Origin: Halomonas sp. M20 | Lineage (GTDB): Bacteria > Pseudomonadota > Gammaproteobacteria > Pseudomonadales > Halomonadaceae | Assembly (NCBI RefSeq): GCF_020622265.1 | Contig: NZ_JACNMQ010000001.1 | Span: 1,054,001-1,118,000 of the forward strand | Direction of reading: 5' to 3' | DNA: 64,000 bases | In this document: positions 42,008 to 55,769 of the stretch, in pieces | Layout: every line of letters begins with the position of its first letter | Numbering within the stretch: position 1 is the stretch's first letter | Program-made: the position numbers and the translations under genes | The notes under the pieces: model-generated | What the model was told of the DNA's origin: nothing | Seen by the model: the letters and a program-made list of their open reading frames with translations, nothing else | Databases searched by the model: none

Positions 42008-42559
42008 ATGCACTGGCTGAAAATAATGGTATCAAGCAGTCTAGTGATGTTGACCGGTTGTGCCAGCATGATGTCTTCGTCGGTGAGCGAGGCAACGCTG
42101 GAGCGCCATCTGACAAGAGCTGTCGCGAATTTCGATCGGGAGCAGTTGCGCGCGGGCTCGCCGTTATCCCTGACGCTCGACTCCTCGAATGTCACTGTCG
42201 GCCCACAGGGTCGCGATACCGTTCTACTGGACGTGGCCGGGCAGGCTACCTTCAGCTTTCTGGCATCACACCTGCCTGCGGACATCGAGTTGAGCCTGGA
42301 AGGGACCCCATACTTCGATGCCCAGGAAGGCGCCATCTACATTCGCCGCTTGCAATTGCTGGATAGCCACGTCAATGCGCCCTGGTTGCCTATCGATTTG
42401 GCCCCCTTCACTCAAATGGCCGCGCGACTCGTGGCACAGCGTCTGGAAAGTGTGCCGGTCTATCGATTCGAAGAGGCAGGTTGGGGCGCGCGTACGCTAT
42501 CAAAACATATGACGCTGCGGACTGAGCCCGGGCGTCTGGTATTCGAGCCAGCACGATAG
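42008..42559 (+). CDS. DUF1439 (YceB-like) lipoprotein
   Basis: A 183-residue protein with signal peptide and lipobox MLTGC (Cys ~18), so an anchored periplasmic or outer-membrane lipoprotein. The body matches the YceB/DUF1439 tubular lipid-binding-like pattern: two-strand repeats with LSLTLDSSNVTVGP, ADIELSLEGTPYFDAQEGAI and YIRRLQLLDSHV, ending in a Pro/Arg-rich tail. ATG42008 has TTGAGGAC upstream. Function is unknown; the related E. coli YceB is also uncharacterised. Single-gene unit, with a terminator-like hairpin 160 bp downstream. Confidence 0.8.
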   Translation: MHWLKIMVSSSLVMLTGCASMMSSSVSEATLERHLTRAVANFDREQLRAGSPLSLTLDSSNVTVGPQGRDTVLLDVAGQATFSFLASHLPADIELSLEGTPYFDAQEGAIYIRRLQLLDSHVNAPWLPIDLAPFTQMAARLVAQRLESVPVYRFEEAGWGARTLSKHMTLRTEPGRLVFEPAR

Positions 42560-42720
42560 TTAATTGGCTTCAGCTGTATTAGCAGAAAATGTTTATAACG
42601 ACGATAAACAGCCGGTATCGCCGCTTGTTTGGGCAATTGATTTAAATATCATAGGGTTAGAATGACTACGTTACATCAAGAGTGCTCGCGCGCTGGCTGG
42701 CTAGCATAGTGAACCAGCAA

Positions 42721-42760
42721 AACCACCATTCGACATCATTCTGTCAATGGTGGTTTTTTT
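42721..42760. terminator. Bidirectional terminator between DUF1439 and L,D-transpeptidase genes
   Basis: Stem AACCACCAT / ATGGTGGTT (9 bp) with a 17-base loop and TTTTTTT on the plus side. On the minus side a shorter GGTTTTG follows. The two genes converge here, so it can serve both. Confidence 0.85.
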
Positions 42761-42776
42761 ATAGCATGGGTCTTGT

Positions 42777-43436
42777 TTATCCTCTGATCACTACCTTCGT
42801 ACCCACATCAAGCCACTTGTTTAGAGCAAGTATTTCGGCGTTGGTCACGGCGACACAGCCAGCGGTCCAGTCGCGCTTCCGGTGAATCCACAGCGGGCTG
42901 CGCCCCAGACCGTGAATGCCGATATAGCCGCCAAGAGGAGTGTCCGCCGGCGCAATGCCATGACGCTTCCGGTAGCTCAAGTAGTATCGATAATCCTTGT
43001 CCGACAGGATGCCTTCTTTCCACGCATCCTGAGCGATCTGAGGCGTGGGATAGTCGATGCCGAAGAAGAGGCGAAACTTGCTGTTTCTATTGACGCGCCG
43101 AATGGTGAATATACCCGTCGGTGTCTGCTTGCTGCCCTGCAGTCGCACTGCCTGAGAACCTGCGGCACCATACGCAAGATAGGGAATGCTCTCGAGACGG
43201 ATGCCGCCTTGATACACCACAAGTTCGCGCTTGAGCAGGTCGATGTGTACCCAGGGTTCATTCGCTCCGACGCCATCCGGGCGTGCCGGTGCGTCGAGAA
43301 AGTCCCATAGCGTTTCCAGGGACGACAGCGTCGCGTCTTTCATCGCCACGTCTGGGGCGGCGACCGCTGCAAGCGATATTCCGGGTACCCAATAGAGAAG
43401 GCCGACCAGAAGTGCATGGGTGAGCCATTTCGTCAT
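42777..43436 (-). CDS. L,D-transpeptidase (YkuD domain), periplasmic
   Basis: A 219-residue protein with a signal peptide (TKWLTHALLVGLLYWVPGIS). The YkuD domain starts at WVHIDLLKRELVVYQGG and carries the catalytic motif: His in GYIGIHGLGRSPLWIHRKRD (written as IGIHGLG and WIHRKRD), then TAGCVAVTN with the Cys nucleophile. This H-x(14-17)-S/T-x-G-C-x-x-x-x-N arrangement is diagnostic. It crosslinks peptidoglycan or attaches proteins to it. The YYLSYRKRHGIAPADTPLGG region resembles the short YafK/ErfK-like group. ATG43436 was chosen by the signal peptide. Confidence 0.9.
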   Translation of the reverse strand: MTKWLTHALLVGLLYWVPGISLAAVAAPDVAMKDATLSSLETLWDFLDAPARPDGVGANEPWVHIDLLKRELVVYQGGIRLESIPYLAYGAAGSQAVRLQGSKQTPTGIFTIRRVNRNSKFRLFFGIDYPTPQIAQDAWKEGILSDKDYRYYLSYRKRHGIAPADTPLGGYIGIHGLGRSPLWIHRKRDWTAGCVAVTNAEILALNKWLDVGTKVVIRG

Positions 43437-43574
43437 GGTTAATTTCCGACAAGAGTGTGATGGTGCTAGTCTGTCGAAAACTCGAAATTCCAAAGGGCAA
43501 GAAAGAGAAGCTTTTTATACGCAATTGCCGTCTATCGGCCTGATCGCTGTGGCATTCGAAAGTGCTGGACAAGG

Positions 43575-47481
<3,907 letters not shown>

Positions 47482-47726
47482 TAATCAAGCACTCCAGGAT
47501 TCATGTAAACTTACAACCTTGATTCTGTTCTTTTGTGGAAACGTACAAAATACACAAAAATAGTAGCGTCCAATCTCTACAAAAAGATACCTAAGACGGG
47601 CGAGAGTTCCAATTTTCGGCCATCGACATTGTGTCGGGCCCAAGGGTCCAACGTGACCTTGGTTTACGCTGGCGTGCCATTGTAGCAGCCTGTTATGCGA
47701 TAAATAGTCTCTTGGTGAGGATTAGC

Positions 47727-49028
47727 ATGTCCCATGAACCTATTCTGAAACGGCTTTTGACATTTCTGAAGCATTCTCCCACGCCCTGGCACGCTACCCG
47801 GAACATGCTCGAGCGCCTCGAGCAGGCCGGTTTTCGCCGTCTGCACGAAAGCGAGGCCTGGAATGTCAAGGCTGGCGAGCGCGTCGTGGTGACGCGAGAC
47901 GACTCCTCCATTATCGCGGTGCAATTGCCTGAAGAGCCTCTTTCGGCGCTGCGGATGATAGGCGCGCATACGGATAGCCCGGGGCTGCGGCTCAAACCCA
48001 ACGCCGCCATCAATACCAGCGATTGGCTGCAATTGGGTGTGGAGGTTTATGGTGGCGCGCTGCTGGCTCCATGGTTCGATCGTGACCTGGCTCTGGCGGG
48101 TCGCGTTCAAGTGCGTGATGACGAAGGGCGGCTGAAAAGCCTGTTGCTCGATACGGAGCGCGCCGTTGCCATGATACCCAGCCTGGCCATCCATCTTGAT
48201 CGCGACGTGAATAGTGGGCGTCCCATCAACCCACAGACACAGATGGCTCCCGTACTGTGTCAGGGCAGCGGTAAACCCGAAGCTCTCGAGACCTTGCTGC
48301 AAACATGGCTGAAAAAGCAGCACGCGCTGGATCAGTCAAGCATTCTCGGTTTCGAGCTATGCCTCTACGACACCCAGCCACCGGCGCTTGTGGGTATAAA
48401 TGACGAACTCATTGCCAGCGCCCGCCTGGACAATCTGTTGTCCTGTTTCATCGGCATGGAGGCCCTGCTTGAAAGCGATGGGGCTCAGGGCGCCGTGCTG
48501 GTGGCAAACGATCATGAAGAGGTGGGTAGCGCCAGTGCCATTGGCGCCCAGGGGCCTTTCCTGCAGGATGTACTGCGTCGCCTCGTCGAACAGTTAGGCG
48601 ATAACAGCGAACAGGGGTGGAGCCGTCTGATTCAATCCTCTTGCATGATTTCCTGCGACAATGCCCACGGGTTGCATCCCAACTTCAGCGACAAGCACGA
48701 TGCCGCTCATGGTCCCTTGCTCAACGGCGGGCCGGTGATCAAGGTCAATGCCAATCAGCGCTATGCCACTACCAGTGTCACTGCGGCGCTCTTTCGCGAT
48801 ATATGCCGCAATGCCCAGGTGCCCACCCAGACGTTCGTTACCCGGGCCGACATGGCTTGCGGCAGTACTATCGGCCCCATTACCGCCACGGAGCTGGGAG
48901 TGCCGACTCTGGACGTAGGGGTTGCCCAGTGGGCCATGCACTCGATTCGCGAAACCGCGGGCAGTCAGGACGTCGTTCATCTTATTCATGCTCTGACGAC
49001 CTTCCTTGATCGCCGGACGCTATTTTAA
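47727..49028 (+). CDS. apeB: M18-family aminopeptidase (ApeB-like)
   Basis: A 433-residue dinuclear zinc aminopeptidase with preference for acidic or small N-terminal residues in the family. Metal ligands: His and Asp in IGAHTDSPGLRLKP, Asp in SARLDNLLSC, the Glu pair in VANDHEEVGSASAIGAQGP and His near the end. HSPTPWHATRNMLERLEQAG is the usual M18 start; DNAHGLHPNFSDKHD is a hallmark. ATG47727 with TGGTGAGG is chosen; the frame's upstream extension has no family similarity. Monocistronic. Confidence 0.94.
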   Translation: MSHEPILKRLLTFLKHSPTPWHATRNMLERLEQAGFRRLHESEAWNVKAGERVVVTRDDSSIIAVQLPEEPLSALRMIGAHTDSPGLRLKPNAAINTSDWLQLGVEVYGGALLAPWFDRDLALAGRVQVRDDEGRLKSLLLDTERAVAMIPSLAIHLDRDVNSGRPINPQTQMAPVLCQGSGKPEALETLLQTWLKKQHALDQSSILGFELCLYDTQPPALVGINDELIASARLDNLLSCFIGMEALLESDGAQGAVLVANDHEEVGSASAIGAQGPFLQDVLRRLVEQLGDNSEQGWSRLIQSSCMISCDNAHGLHPNFSDKHDAAHGPLLNGGPVIKVNANQRYATTSVTAALFRDICRNAQVPTQTFVTRADMACGSTIGPITATELGVPTLDVGVAQWAMHSIRETAGSQDVVHLIHALTTFLDRRTLF

Positions 49029-49050
49029 TTCATGCTTGAACAGCGCCAAT

Positions 49051-49088
49051 AAAAAAAGCGCCCGAAAACGTACGTTTTCAGGCGCTTC
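49051..49088. terminator. Terminator between apeB and rne
   Basis: Stem GCGCC-GAAAAC / GTTTTC-GGCGC with one mismatch and a GTAC loop. On the minus strand it is followed by seven T (end of rne transcript). On the plus strand it is followed only by TTCTG, so it is mainly the rne terminator. Confidence 0.85.
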
Positions 49089-49147
49089 TGATACGGAATT
49101 GCCGCACATATGAAACAGGGTGTGCGGCTATTTACGCCGGCGTTGCA

Positions 49148-52100
49148 TCAGTGATTGTCGTTTGCGTGGCCTTGCTGATTGCGGCGCTTTTCCCGCGGAT
49201 CGTTATGGGCACGACGACGGCGTGCAGACCGATCGCTGTCTGACATCGATTTTTCGGTCGTATCAGTGGTCTCGGCGTCGCTTGTCGCCGTATCCATTGC
49301 ACCGTTGGCCGGCCCTGTAGCGGTTTCTTCAGCTGCAACCTCATCTTGGCCGCTGTCGGCAATCTGCGTTACCGGGTGATCCTCCGGCGCCGCCTGTGTC
49401 TCGCTGAAATCAGGTGAGGCGGGTGCAAAGGCGTCCGCCTCCGTCCTGTCGTCGGCTTGCGATGTATCGGCATCGCTTGCGGGCGCCGATGCCTCTGGGA
49501 TGGCAGCAGGAGTATCGGAAGCTGCATCCGCCGCACTGAGCCGCGTTTCCACATCCTGCTGAGAGGTGGCGTCAGCCGTGTTTTCCAGTTCGGCGGTGGT
49601 GGCCGATGACGTTTGAGTATCCGTCTGTGGCGCGCTCACTGCCTTACTTTCAGTCTTACTCTCGGGCTCGCTCGTTGCTGCGCTCTCGGCTGCACCCGCT
49701 GCTGTGCTCTCGGCTGCGCTCTCGGTTGCACCCTTTTCTGCCTGCATCGCTGACTGCTTACGCGATCTGGTATTGCGTGCATTCGAGGCCTGCTGGCCAC
49801 GAGCGAATGCAGCACGCTCCGCAGTGGGGGCAACTTTGGGTGCATCCTGCTCGACTTCTTCGGAACGTGCATTCTGTGCCGGTTCAATCGATTCAGCGGA
49901 AGTCGTGTTTTCTTCCGTTATTTCCTCAACCTTTTCTTCCGCTATGGCTGTCGGCTGAGTTGGCTCTTCCGAGGCAGTGGCTGACTGAGGTGAGTCAGTA
50001 TTCTCGTTTGCCTCTTGCTGCAGACGTTCCTGCTCGGTCACTGCCTTGGGGTTCAGTGCATGCTTGCGGCTGCGCTGGCGGGGATTATTGCGAGTGCGCT
50101 TGGGGGCGCCATCGCTACCGCTGTCGGACTTGCTCTCATCCTTCTTTTCGTCCCGGGTTTTCTTCTGCTGTGGCTCTTTCTCCAGCGGCTTGTCGCTACT
50201 TTGATCGGGCTGAGCCTGGGGCTTGTTGTCGCGCTGGTCATCACGACCTTTGCGATTGTCGCGGCGTGGCTTGTTCTCTGGCTTGTCGTCCTTGTCAGCT
50301 TTCTGAGCGCCGCGCGCGTTATTCGCTGCGCCGTCGTTTTGACGAGATTTACCCCGGGAGGAAGCCTTGTCTTCCTGCCTGTTAGAGCGATTGTCTCGCG
50401 TGTTCCGACTGTCAGTATCCTGACGTTCACCCCGGGGCGTCTTGCGCTCATCGCGCTGTTCGTCATCCGTTGCGCTGCGACGCCGGCGCTGGTTCGTGTT
50501 GCGATTGGTACGTTCGTTGCGCTGTTCCTGGTCGCTGTTACGGTTTCCTTGACGATTATTGCCGGAAGCGCCTGCTTGATCGTTGGTCTTGACCGGGGGA
50601 GCGGTCTCCTCGGTGCCGCCGACCAGCTTGTTCAACCCTTTGAAAAGACGACTCAGCAATCCCGCAGACGAGGCGCTTGAAGCATTGTCGGCCTGTACGG
50701 GCTCGGGCTGGCGCTGAAGGGAGTCCGGCGCCGGCGCCGTGTGAGCGACGCCTTTGACCGCCGCTTCGGTACGCTGTACCGGCTTATCGAAAGAAGGGTC
50801 GGGCTCTTGACCAATCTCGGTATCCGTGGAAAGTTCGAAACTGGATTTGTCCTCGTCATCTTCTCCCACGTGATCGTCCCGCAGGCGCTGAACGTCGTAG
50901 TGCGGGGTAGACATCTCGGGGCTGGGGAGCAATACCACGCGAACGTCCTGACGCCGCTCGATATCTGCGAGAATGGCCCGTTTTTCGTTGAGCAGGTAGG
51001 TGGCTACCGATACCGGCAGAATGGCGCGAATCTGCGCGCTGCGCTCTTTCATCGCCTCTTCTTCGATAAGGCGCATGATGGACAGCGAAATCGAGCGAAC
51101 GTCTCGGATGGTGCCCTGACCGTCGCAGCGCGGGCATACCACGCCGCTGGTCTCACCCAGGGAAGGGCGCAAGCGCTGACGCGACATCTCCATCAGCCCG
51201 AAACGCGAGATGCGGCCGACCTGTACCCGGGCGCGATCGATCTTGAGCGCATCGCGCACGCGATTTTCGACTTCACGTTGATTGCGTGCCGGTGACATAT
51301 CGATGAAGTCGATGACCACCAGGCCACCGATATCCCGCAGGCGCAGTTGCCGGGCGATTTCGTCCGCCGCTTCGAGATTGGTCTGCAGCGCGGTCTCTTC
51401 GATATCGCTGCCCCGGGTCGCTCGGGCGGAGTTGATGTCGATGGAGACCAGCGCCTCGGTATGATCGATCACTACCGAGCCGCCGGAAGGCAGCTTGACC
51501 TCGCGCTGATAAGCGGTCTCGATCTGGCTTTCGATCTGAAAGCGGGAAAACAGCGGTACGTCGTCCGCGTAGAGCTTGATCTTCTGCTGATAGGAGGGCA
51601 TTACCTGGCGGATGAACCCCAGCGCTTCCTGATGGACCTCGGGGCTGTCGACCAGCACTTCGCCGATGTCCTGACGCAGGTAGTCGCGCATGGCGCGGAT
51701 GATGACGTTGGATTCGCGATAGATGAGAAATGGCGCCGAACGTTTGGTCGCTTCAGCGGTGATCGCCTCCCATACCTGGGCGAGATAATCCAGATCCCAC
51801 TGCAGCTCTTCGGTGCTGCGCCCGATACCTGCCGTGCGGACGATGACGCCCATCTTGTCCGGCAGGGTGAGTTGCCCCATGGCTTCCTTGAGCTGAGTGC
51901 GTTCCTCGCCCTCAATACGACGGGATATGCCGCCGGCTCGGGGGTTGTTGGGCATCAGCACCAGAAAGCGACCGGCCAGACTGACGAAGGTGGTCAGAGC
52001 CGCGCCCTTGTTGCCACGCTCTTCCTTGTCGACCTGGACGATGACCTCCTGGCCTTCCTTGATCACTTCCTTGATGTTGGGACGCCCGGAAGGCTCCTTT

Positions 52101-52336
52101 GAAAAGTACTCCCGGGAAATCTCCTTAAGGGGCAGAAAGCCATGGCGCTCGGCACCGAAATCGACGAAAGCAGCCTCCAGGGAGGGCTCCACGCGAGTGA
52201 TCTTGCCGCGATAGATATTGGCTTTCTTCTGTTCACGAGCCCCGGATTCGATATCCAGATCGTAGAGTCGCTGTCCATCGACCAGTGCAACACGCAGCTC
52301 CTCGGGCTGGGTCGCATTGATGAGCATTCGTTTCAT
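49148..52336 (-). CDS. rne: Ribonuclease E
   Basis: A 1062-residue essential endoribonuclease and degradosome scaffold. The N-terminal catalytic half has [20 protein letters not shown], the S1 domain ([34 protein letters not shown]), DNase-like domain residues in [18 protein letters not shown] and [14 protein letters not shown] (catalytic Asp pair), and the zinc-link CPRCDGQGT. From ~500 on the chain is disordered and low-complexity, with Arg/Asn/Gln-rich RNA-binding stretches and a long Ala/Glu/Thr-rich acidic tail. It ends in an Arg-rich segment ([10 protein letters not shown]). This organisation is normal for gammaproteobacterial RNase E. A leader of about 600 nt suggests autoregulation as in E. 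coli. Confidence 0.96.
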   Translation of the reverse strand: MKRMLINATQPEELRVALVDGQRLYDLDIESGAREQKKANIYRGKITRVEPSLEAAFVDFGAERHGFLPLKEISREYFSKEPSGRPNIKEVIKEGQEVIVQVDKEERGNKGAALTTFVSLAGRFLVLMPNNPRAGGISRRIEGEERTQLKEAMGQLTLPDKMGVIVRTAGIGRSTEELQWDLDYLAQVWEAITAEATKRSAPFLIYRESNVIIRAMRDYLRQDIGEVLVDSPEVHQEALGFIRQVMPSYQQKIKLYADDVPLFSRFQIESQIETAYQREVKLPSGGSVVIDHTEALVSIDINSARATRGSDIEETALQTNLEAADEIARQLRLRDIGGLVVIDFIDMSPARNQREVENRVRDALKIDRARVQVGRISRFGLMEMSRQRLRPSLGETSGVVCPRCDGQGTIRDVRSISLSIMRLIEEEAMKERSAQIRAILPVSVATYLLNEKRAILADIERRQDVRVVLLPSPEMSTPHYDVQRLRDDHVGEDDEDKSSFELSTDTEIGQEPDPSFDKPVQRTEAAVKGVAHTAPAPDSLQRQPEPVQADNASSASSAGLLSRLFKGLNKLVGGTEETAPPVKTNDQAGASGNNRQGNRNSDQEQRNERTNRNTNQRRRRSATDDEQRDERKTPRGERQDTDSRNTRDNRSNRQEDKASSRGKSRQNDGAANNARGAQKADKDDKPENKPRRDNRKGRDDQRDNKPQAQPDQSSDKPLEKEPQQKKTRDEKKDESKSDSGSDGAPKRTRNNPRQRSRKHALNPKAVTEQERLQQEANENTDSPQSATASEEPTQPTAIAEEKVEEITEENTTSAESIEPAQNARSEEVEQDAPKVAPTAERAAFARGQQASNARNTRSRKQSAMQAEKGATESAAESTAAGAAESAATSEPESKTESKAVSAPQTDTQTSSATTAELENTADATSQQDVETRLSAADAASDTPAAIPEASAPASDADTSQADDRTEADAFAPASPDFSETQAAPEDHPVTQIADSGQDEVAAEETATGPANGAMDTATSDAETTDTTEKSMSDSDRSARRRRAHNDPREKRRNQQGHANDNH

Positions 52337-52942
52337 GTTGTCTCGCTGTTAAAGGCGCGCCGGACGGCGGCTTTTGGAGAGACGCTGCTTAGATGCCTGA
52401 TAAATGAAGCCGAATGCTCGACATCGACCGAAGACAGCCATTTGGTGCGATATGGCATTTTCGACAAGCGGCGAAACTGGCTTCATTCATTCGTCGATTC
52501 TGTCAGCGATTCCTTGGTGTCGGTGGCGACGAACCGCTTCCTGCATTGTGTTGTGCTCAGCTCATGTCGTGAATGTGCAATCAACACTCATCGGCAGAAG
52601 AGTGCTACAAGATCATGTTGAGTACGCGACAGTGGCAAGACATGTTTCGGTGGGATACTGTTGATGACTTCCCTTCCGGCCTTACAGACACCGTCAGACA
52701 CCTGGCATTGTTCGGTTCGCCACCGCCGGCCTCCGGCGCGGTATTGATAAATCCCGTCTGGTTATGGCAATCCCATGTATGGGTCGTCCAGAACTCGGGC
52801 GTGGCGTAACATCGGTACTACAGTGGCAGCAGGGTTCAAACCCTGATTGCCGTAATCATGACTCTGTTCTGCAAACCCTCTCCTGTATGTTCATTGTACA
52901 GGCACTGTAATGGGTTTTTACATTTCACCAGAGTGAGCGTGG
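52337..52942 (-). ncRNA. Long rne 5' leader, probable autoregulatory UTR
   Basis: About 600 bp between the predicted rne promoter and its start codon contain no convincing gene. Several inverted repeats are visible, including GGCA-CAGGG / CCCTG-TGCC at 52825-52851 and GCCGGCCTCCGGC near 52726-52738. RNase E of other gammaproteobacteria has a long structured leader through which it controls its own mRNA. That this is the same device is inferred from position and length. Confidence 0.5.
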
Positions 52943-52971
52943 AATATAACAGTTAAGCCTCTTGACAGCAA
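52943..52971 (-). promoter_or_regulatory. Predicted sigma-70 promoter of rne
   Basis: On the minus strand, TTGCTG (-35, 3/6) and TATATT (-10, 5/6) with a 17-base spacer. It overlaps back-to-back with the predicted rluC promoter. Confidence 0.5.
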
Positions 52972-53001
52972 TTGACGCGAAGGGTGCTGCACTGGGATAA
53001 G
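52972..53001 (+). promoter_or_regulatory. Predicted sigma-70 promoter of rluC
   Basis: TTGACG (-35, 5/6), 18-base spacer, GATAAG (-10, 4/6), placed 35 bp before the rluC start. Confidence 0.5.
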
Positions 53002-53036
53002 ATGCGCGTTTTGCCAAGTGGATGCGAGGACGGAAA

Positions 53037-53978
53037 ATGGCCGAGGGTCGCGAAGTGCAATGGGCGGAAATTGGTGAGGCCCAGGCCGGACAGCGCATCG
53101 ATAATTTCTTGCGGACGCGTCTTAAGGGCGCGCCCAAGGCATTGATCTATCGTATCCTGCGCAAGGGTGAAGTGCGGGTGAACAAGAAGCGGGTCAAGGT
53201 CGACTACCGACTGGTATCCGGCGACCTCGTGCGTATACCGCCGTTGCGCCTGGCCCCTGAGGTGGCGGTGCGCGATGTCAGCGACAACTTGCGTAATCTG
53301 CTTGCCGGCAGCGTGCTGGTCGAAGGCCCGGACTGGCTCGTGATCAACAAGCCATCGGGCCTCGCTGTGCACGGTGGCAGCGGTGTCAAGATTGGCTTGA
53401 TTGAAGCGCTGCGTCAGGTACGCGAGGATCTCGACTTTCTCGAGCTGGTTCATCGCCTGGATCGCGACACCTCGGGCTGTCTGCTGCTGGCCAAGTCGCG
53501 TCCGGCATTGTTGACCCTCAATGACGCACTCAAGCAGCGCCAGATGGACAAGCAATATCTGGCGCTCGTTCAGGGCCGCTGGCCGGCACGACGAGATTAT
53601 GTCAGTGCCCGGCTCGATCGTTTCGATGCGGGGAATGGGGAGCGTCGGGTAAGAGTCGATCCTCAGGGAAAGGTCTCGCGGACCCGCTTTGCGGTGCGTG
53701 AGACCTTTGCCAATGCCACCCTGGTCGAGGCAGAGCCCATTACCGGTCGCACCCATCAGATACGTGTGCACGCCGCACATGCGGGGCATGCACTGCTCGG
53801 CGATGACAAGTACGGCACGCGAGAAGGGCAGCGCCTGGCGGCAGGGCTAAGGCTCGATCGGTTATTCCTGCATGCAGCAGCGCTGACTTTCCCCGAGCCC
53901 ACCAGCGGACGGCCGGTACACATAAAAGCGCCGCTTGGATCGGCGCTGGAGGCCGTGCTGACGCGCGCGCGAGGTTGA
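53037..53978 (+). CDS. rluC: 23S rRNA pseudouridine synthase RluC
   Basis: A 313-residue RluA-family synthase; E. coli RluC modifies U955, U2504 and U2580 of 23S rRNA. The N-terminal S4 domain reads GQRIDNFLRTRLKGAPKALI then YRILRKGEVRVNKKRVKVDY. The catalytic motif is ELVHRLDRDTSGCLLLAK (Asp in RLDRD is the nucleophile). GRTHQIRVHAAHAGHALLGD follows near residue 235. Divergent from rne, the same arrangement as in E. coli, which supports RluC over RluD. ATG53037 is preceded by GAGGACGGAAA. Confidence 0.94.
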   Translation: MAEGREVQWAEIGEAQAGQRIDNFLRTRLKGAPKALIYRILRKGEVRVNKKRVKVDYRLVSGDLVRIPPLRLAPEVAVRDVSDNLRNLLAGSVLVEGPDWLVINKPSGLAVHGGSGVKIGLIEALRQVREDLDFLELVHRLDRDTSGCLLLAKSRPALLTLNDALKQRQMDKQYLALVQGRWPARRDYVSARLDRFDAGNGERRVRVDPQGKVSRTRFAVRETFANATLVEAEPITGRTHQIRVHAAHAGHALLGDDKYGTREGQRLAAGLRLDRLFLHAAALTFPEPTSGRPVHIKAPLGSALEAVLTRARG

Positions 53979-54013
53979 GTACGCTTAAATTCATGAACGT
54001 TGCAGGAGAAAGA

Positions 54014-54664
54014 ATGCGCTACCGGCTGGTGATTTTCGATTGGGACGGCACCTTGATGGATTCGGAGGCGCGTATCGTTGCCTGCATGCAAGCAGCGGCA
54101 CAAGATGTCGGCTGGGGTGCGCTTGGCGCCGAACGTGTGCGGGATATCATTGGCCTGGGGCTTCCCGAGGCGATAGAGCGCATGTGTCCGGGTATGCCTG
54201 AGGATCAGGCCGAAGCATTGCGAGTGCGCTATAGTCACCACTTTGTGAATGCCGATCAGATGCCGATGCCGTTTTTTGAAGGTGTCGAGGCAGGTATTCT
54301 GCGTCTACGCGACGATCAGGACATCCGCCTGGCAGTCGCAACCGGCAAGAGCCGGCGTGGGCTGGATCGTGCATTTGAATCCACGGGTAGCACCGACTGG
54401 TTTCATGCCAGCCGTACCGCGGACGAGACTCTATCCAAGCCGCACCCACAAATGCTCGAAGAGCTGTTGTCCGAAACGGGCATCGAGGCTAAAGAAGCCC
54501 TGATGGTGGGCGATACCGAATACGATATGGAAATGGCGCGTGCCCTGGGCATGGATCGTCTGGCGGTTACCTATGGCGTTCACACTCCGGAGCGCCTTGC
54601 CAGGAGTCAACCTGTTTTCACCGCCAGCGCGTTTCCCGAACTGATTGACTGGCTACACGATTGA
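54014..54664 (+). CDS. HAD-superfamily phosphatase, Gph-like
   Basis: A 216-residue HAD hydrolase. Motif I VIFDWDGTLMDSEARI (two catalytic Asp), motif II in LAVATGKSRRGLDRAF, motif III Lys in LSKPHPQMLEELL and motif IV MVGDTEYDMEMARALGM. The C1 cap helical region lies between. Adjacent to rluC, as commonly found for this group in Pseudomonas and Halomonas; likely a phosphoglycolate- or nucleotide-type phosphatase, substrate not provable. AGGAGA precedes ATG54014, and sppA follows after 25 bp. Confidence 0.88.
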   Translation: MRYRLVIFDWDGTLMDSEARIVACMQAAAQDVGWGALGAERVRDIIGLGLPEAIERMCPGMPEDQAEALRVRYSHHFVNADQMPMPFFEGVEAGILRLRDDQDIRLAVATGKSRRGLDRAFESTGSTDWFHASRTADETLSKPHPQMLEELLSETGIEAKEALMVGDTEYDMEMARALGMDRLAVTYGVHTPERLARSQPVFTASAFPELIDWLHD

Positions 54665-54689
54665 TCGACGGACTTGACGAGATTGAACC

Positions 54690-55769
54690 ATGAGCGATGA
54701 CAAGCGCTATGACGAGTGGACCGACGGCCCCGAGCTGGATCGCGACGATCCCCGTCGCGGTGAAGCTGACGATAAGGCCCCGGAGCCGAGAGGAAGCGAG
54801 GATGCCGCCACGCTGCGGGAGCGTCAGCGTCTGGCGCAGTTGGAGATGATGGATCGCTGGGTTGGCGGCGTGCTCGTCGAGCAGCGTCGTTCCCGACGCT
54901 GGAAGCTGTTCTTTCGCTTCCTGTTTGCAGCGCTGTTGCTGGGCTTGCTGGCCACCAGCATTTATAGCCTGTTCTTTGCCGGCATGACGCCAACGCCCAT
55001 GGGGCCCCACCTGGGGGTAGTACGCGTCGAGGGGGTGATCGATAGCGAAGGCGAAGCGAATGCCGAGCGTATCACCGAAGGCCTGCAAGACGCCTGGGAG
55101 AATGAGGAGACTCAGGCAGTGGTGTTGCAGATCAATAGCCCCGGCGGAAGTCCGGTGCAGTCTCAGCGCATCTTCAATGAGATTCGTCGTCTAGGTCAGG
55201 CGGGGGACAAGCCGATTCTGGCCGTCATCGAGGATATCGGTGCCAGCGGCGCTTATTATATCGCCGCTGGCGCGGACGATATCTATGCCGCACCGGCAAG
55301 CCTGGTAGGCTCCATTGGCGTCATCTACTCCGGGTTCGGACTTCAAGAAGCCATCGAAGGACTGGGCATCGAGCGACGCGTGTTCACCGCCGGCGAGAAC
55401 AAGGCATTTCTCGATCCGTTCAGTGAGATCGCGCCGGATCAGCGCGAGTTCTGGCAGCAGGTGCTGAATACGACCCATCAACAGTTCATCGATGACGTCA
55501 AGACGGGGCGCGGCAATCGCCTGAGTGACGATCCCAAGCTGTTCACTGGGTTGATATGGACCGGCGAGCAAGCAACCGATCTTGGCCTTGTCGATGGCTT
55601 GAAAAGCCTCGATCAGCTGGCTCGGGAGCGACTGGGTGAGGTGCGTACCCGGGATTACACGCCGGCACTAGACCCCTTCGAGCGCTTGTCGCGTCAGTTC
55701 GGGCGCGTTGCCGCCGAGTGGGCGGGGTTGCCTCGGGCGAATTCGCCACTGCGCTATGAGCTGCCCTGA
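54690..55769 (+). CDS. sppA: Signal peptide peptidase SppA-type S49 protease
   Basis: A 359-residue short-form SppA. An acidic cytoplasmic N-terminus (~70 residues) is followed by one TM helix (FRFLFAALLLGLLATSIYSL). The S49 domain has VVLQINSPGGSPVQSQRIFN, the Ser in DIGASGAYYIAAGADDIYA and SLVGSIGVIYSGFG. The general-base Lys lies downstream in GENKAFLDPFSE. It cleaves remnant signal peptides in the inner membrane. The gene is in a run rluC-HAD-sppA, likely one operon, and its end overlaps the convergent maf gene by 16 bp. Confidence 0.93.
   Translation: MSDDKRYDEWTDGPELDRDDPRRGEADDKAPEPRGSEDAATLRERQRLAQLEMMDRWVGGVLVEQRRSRRWKLFFRFLFAALLLGLLATSIYSLFFAGMTPTPMGPHLGVVRVEGVIDSEGEANAERITEGLQDAWENEETQAVVLQINSPGGSPVQSQRIFNEIRRLGQAGDKPILAVIEDIGASGAYYIAAGADDIYAAPASLVGSIGVIYSGFGLQEAIEGLGIERRVFTAGENKAFLDPFSEIAPDQREFWQQVLNTTHQQFIDDVKTGRGNRLSDDPKLFTGLIWTGEQATDLGLVDGLKSLDQLARERLGEVRTRDYTPALDPFERLSRQFGRVAAEWAGLPRANSPLRYELP

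Noticed and set aside
49606-50680. Long plus-strand ORFs opposite the RNase E C-terminal half
   Set aside because: Low-complexity Arg/Ala/Glu-rich coding sequence produces open antisense frames; no signals of their own.
52830-52845. tRNA T-arm-like CAGGGTTCAAACCCTG
   Set aside because: No acceptor, D or anticodon arms around it; the loop has 6 bases, not 7. It is a plain hairpin in the rne leader.
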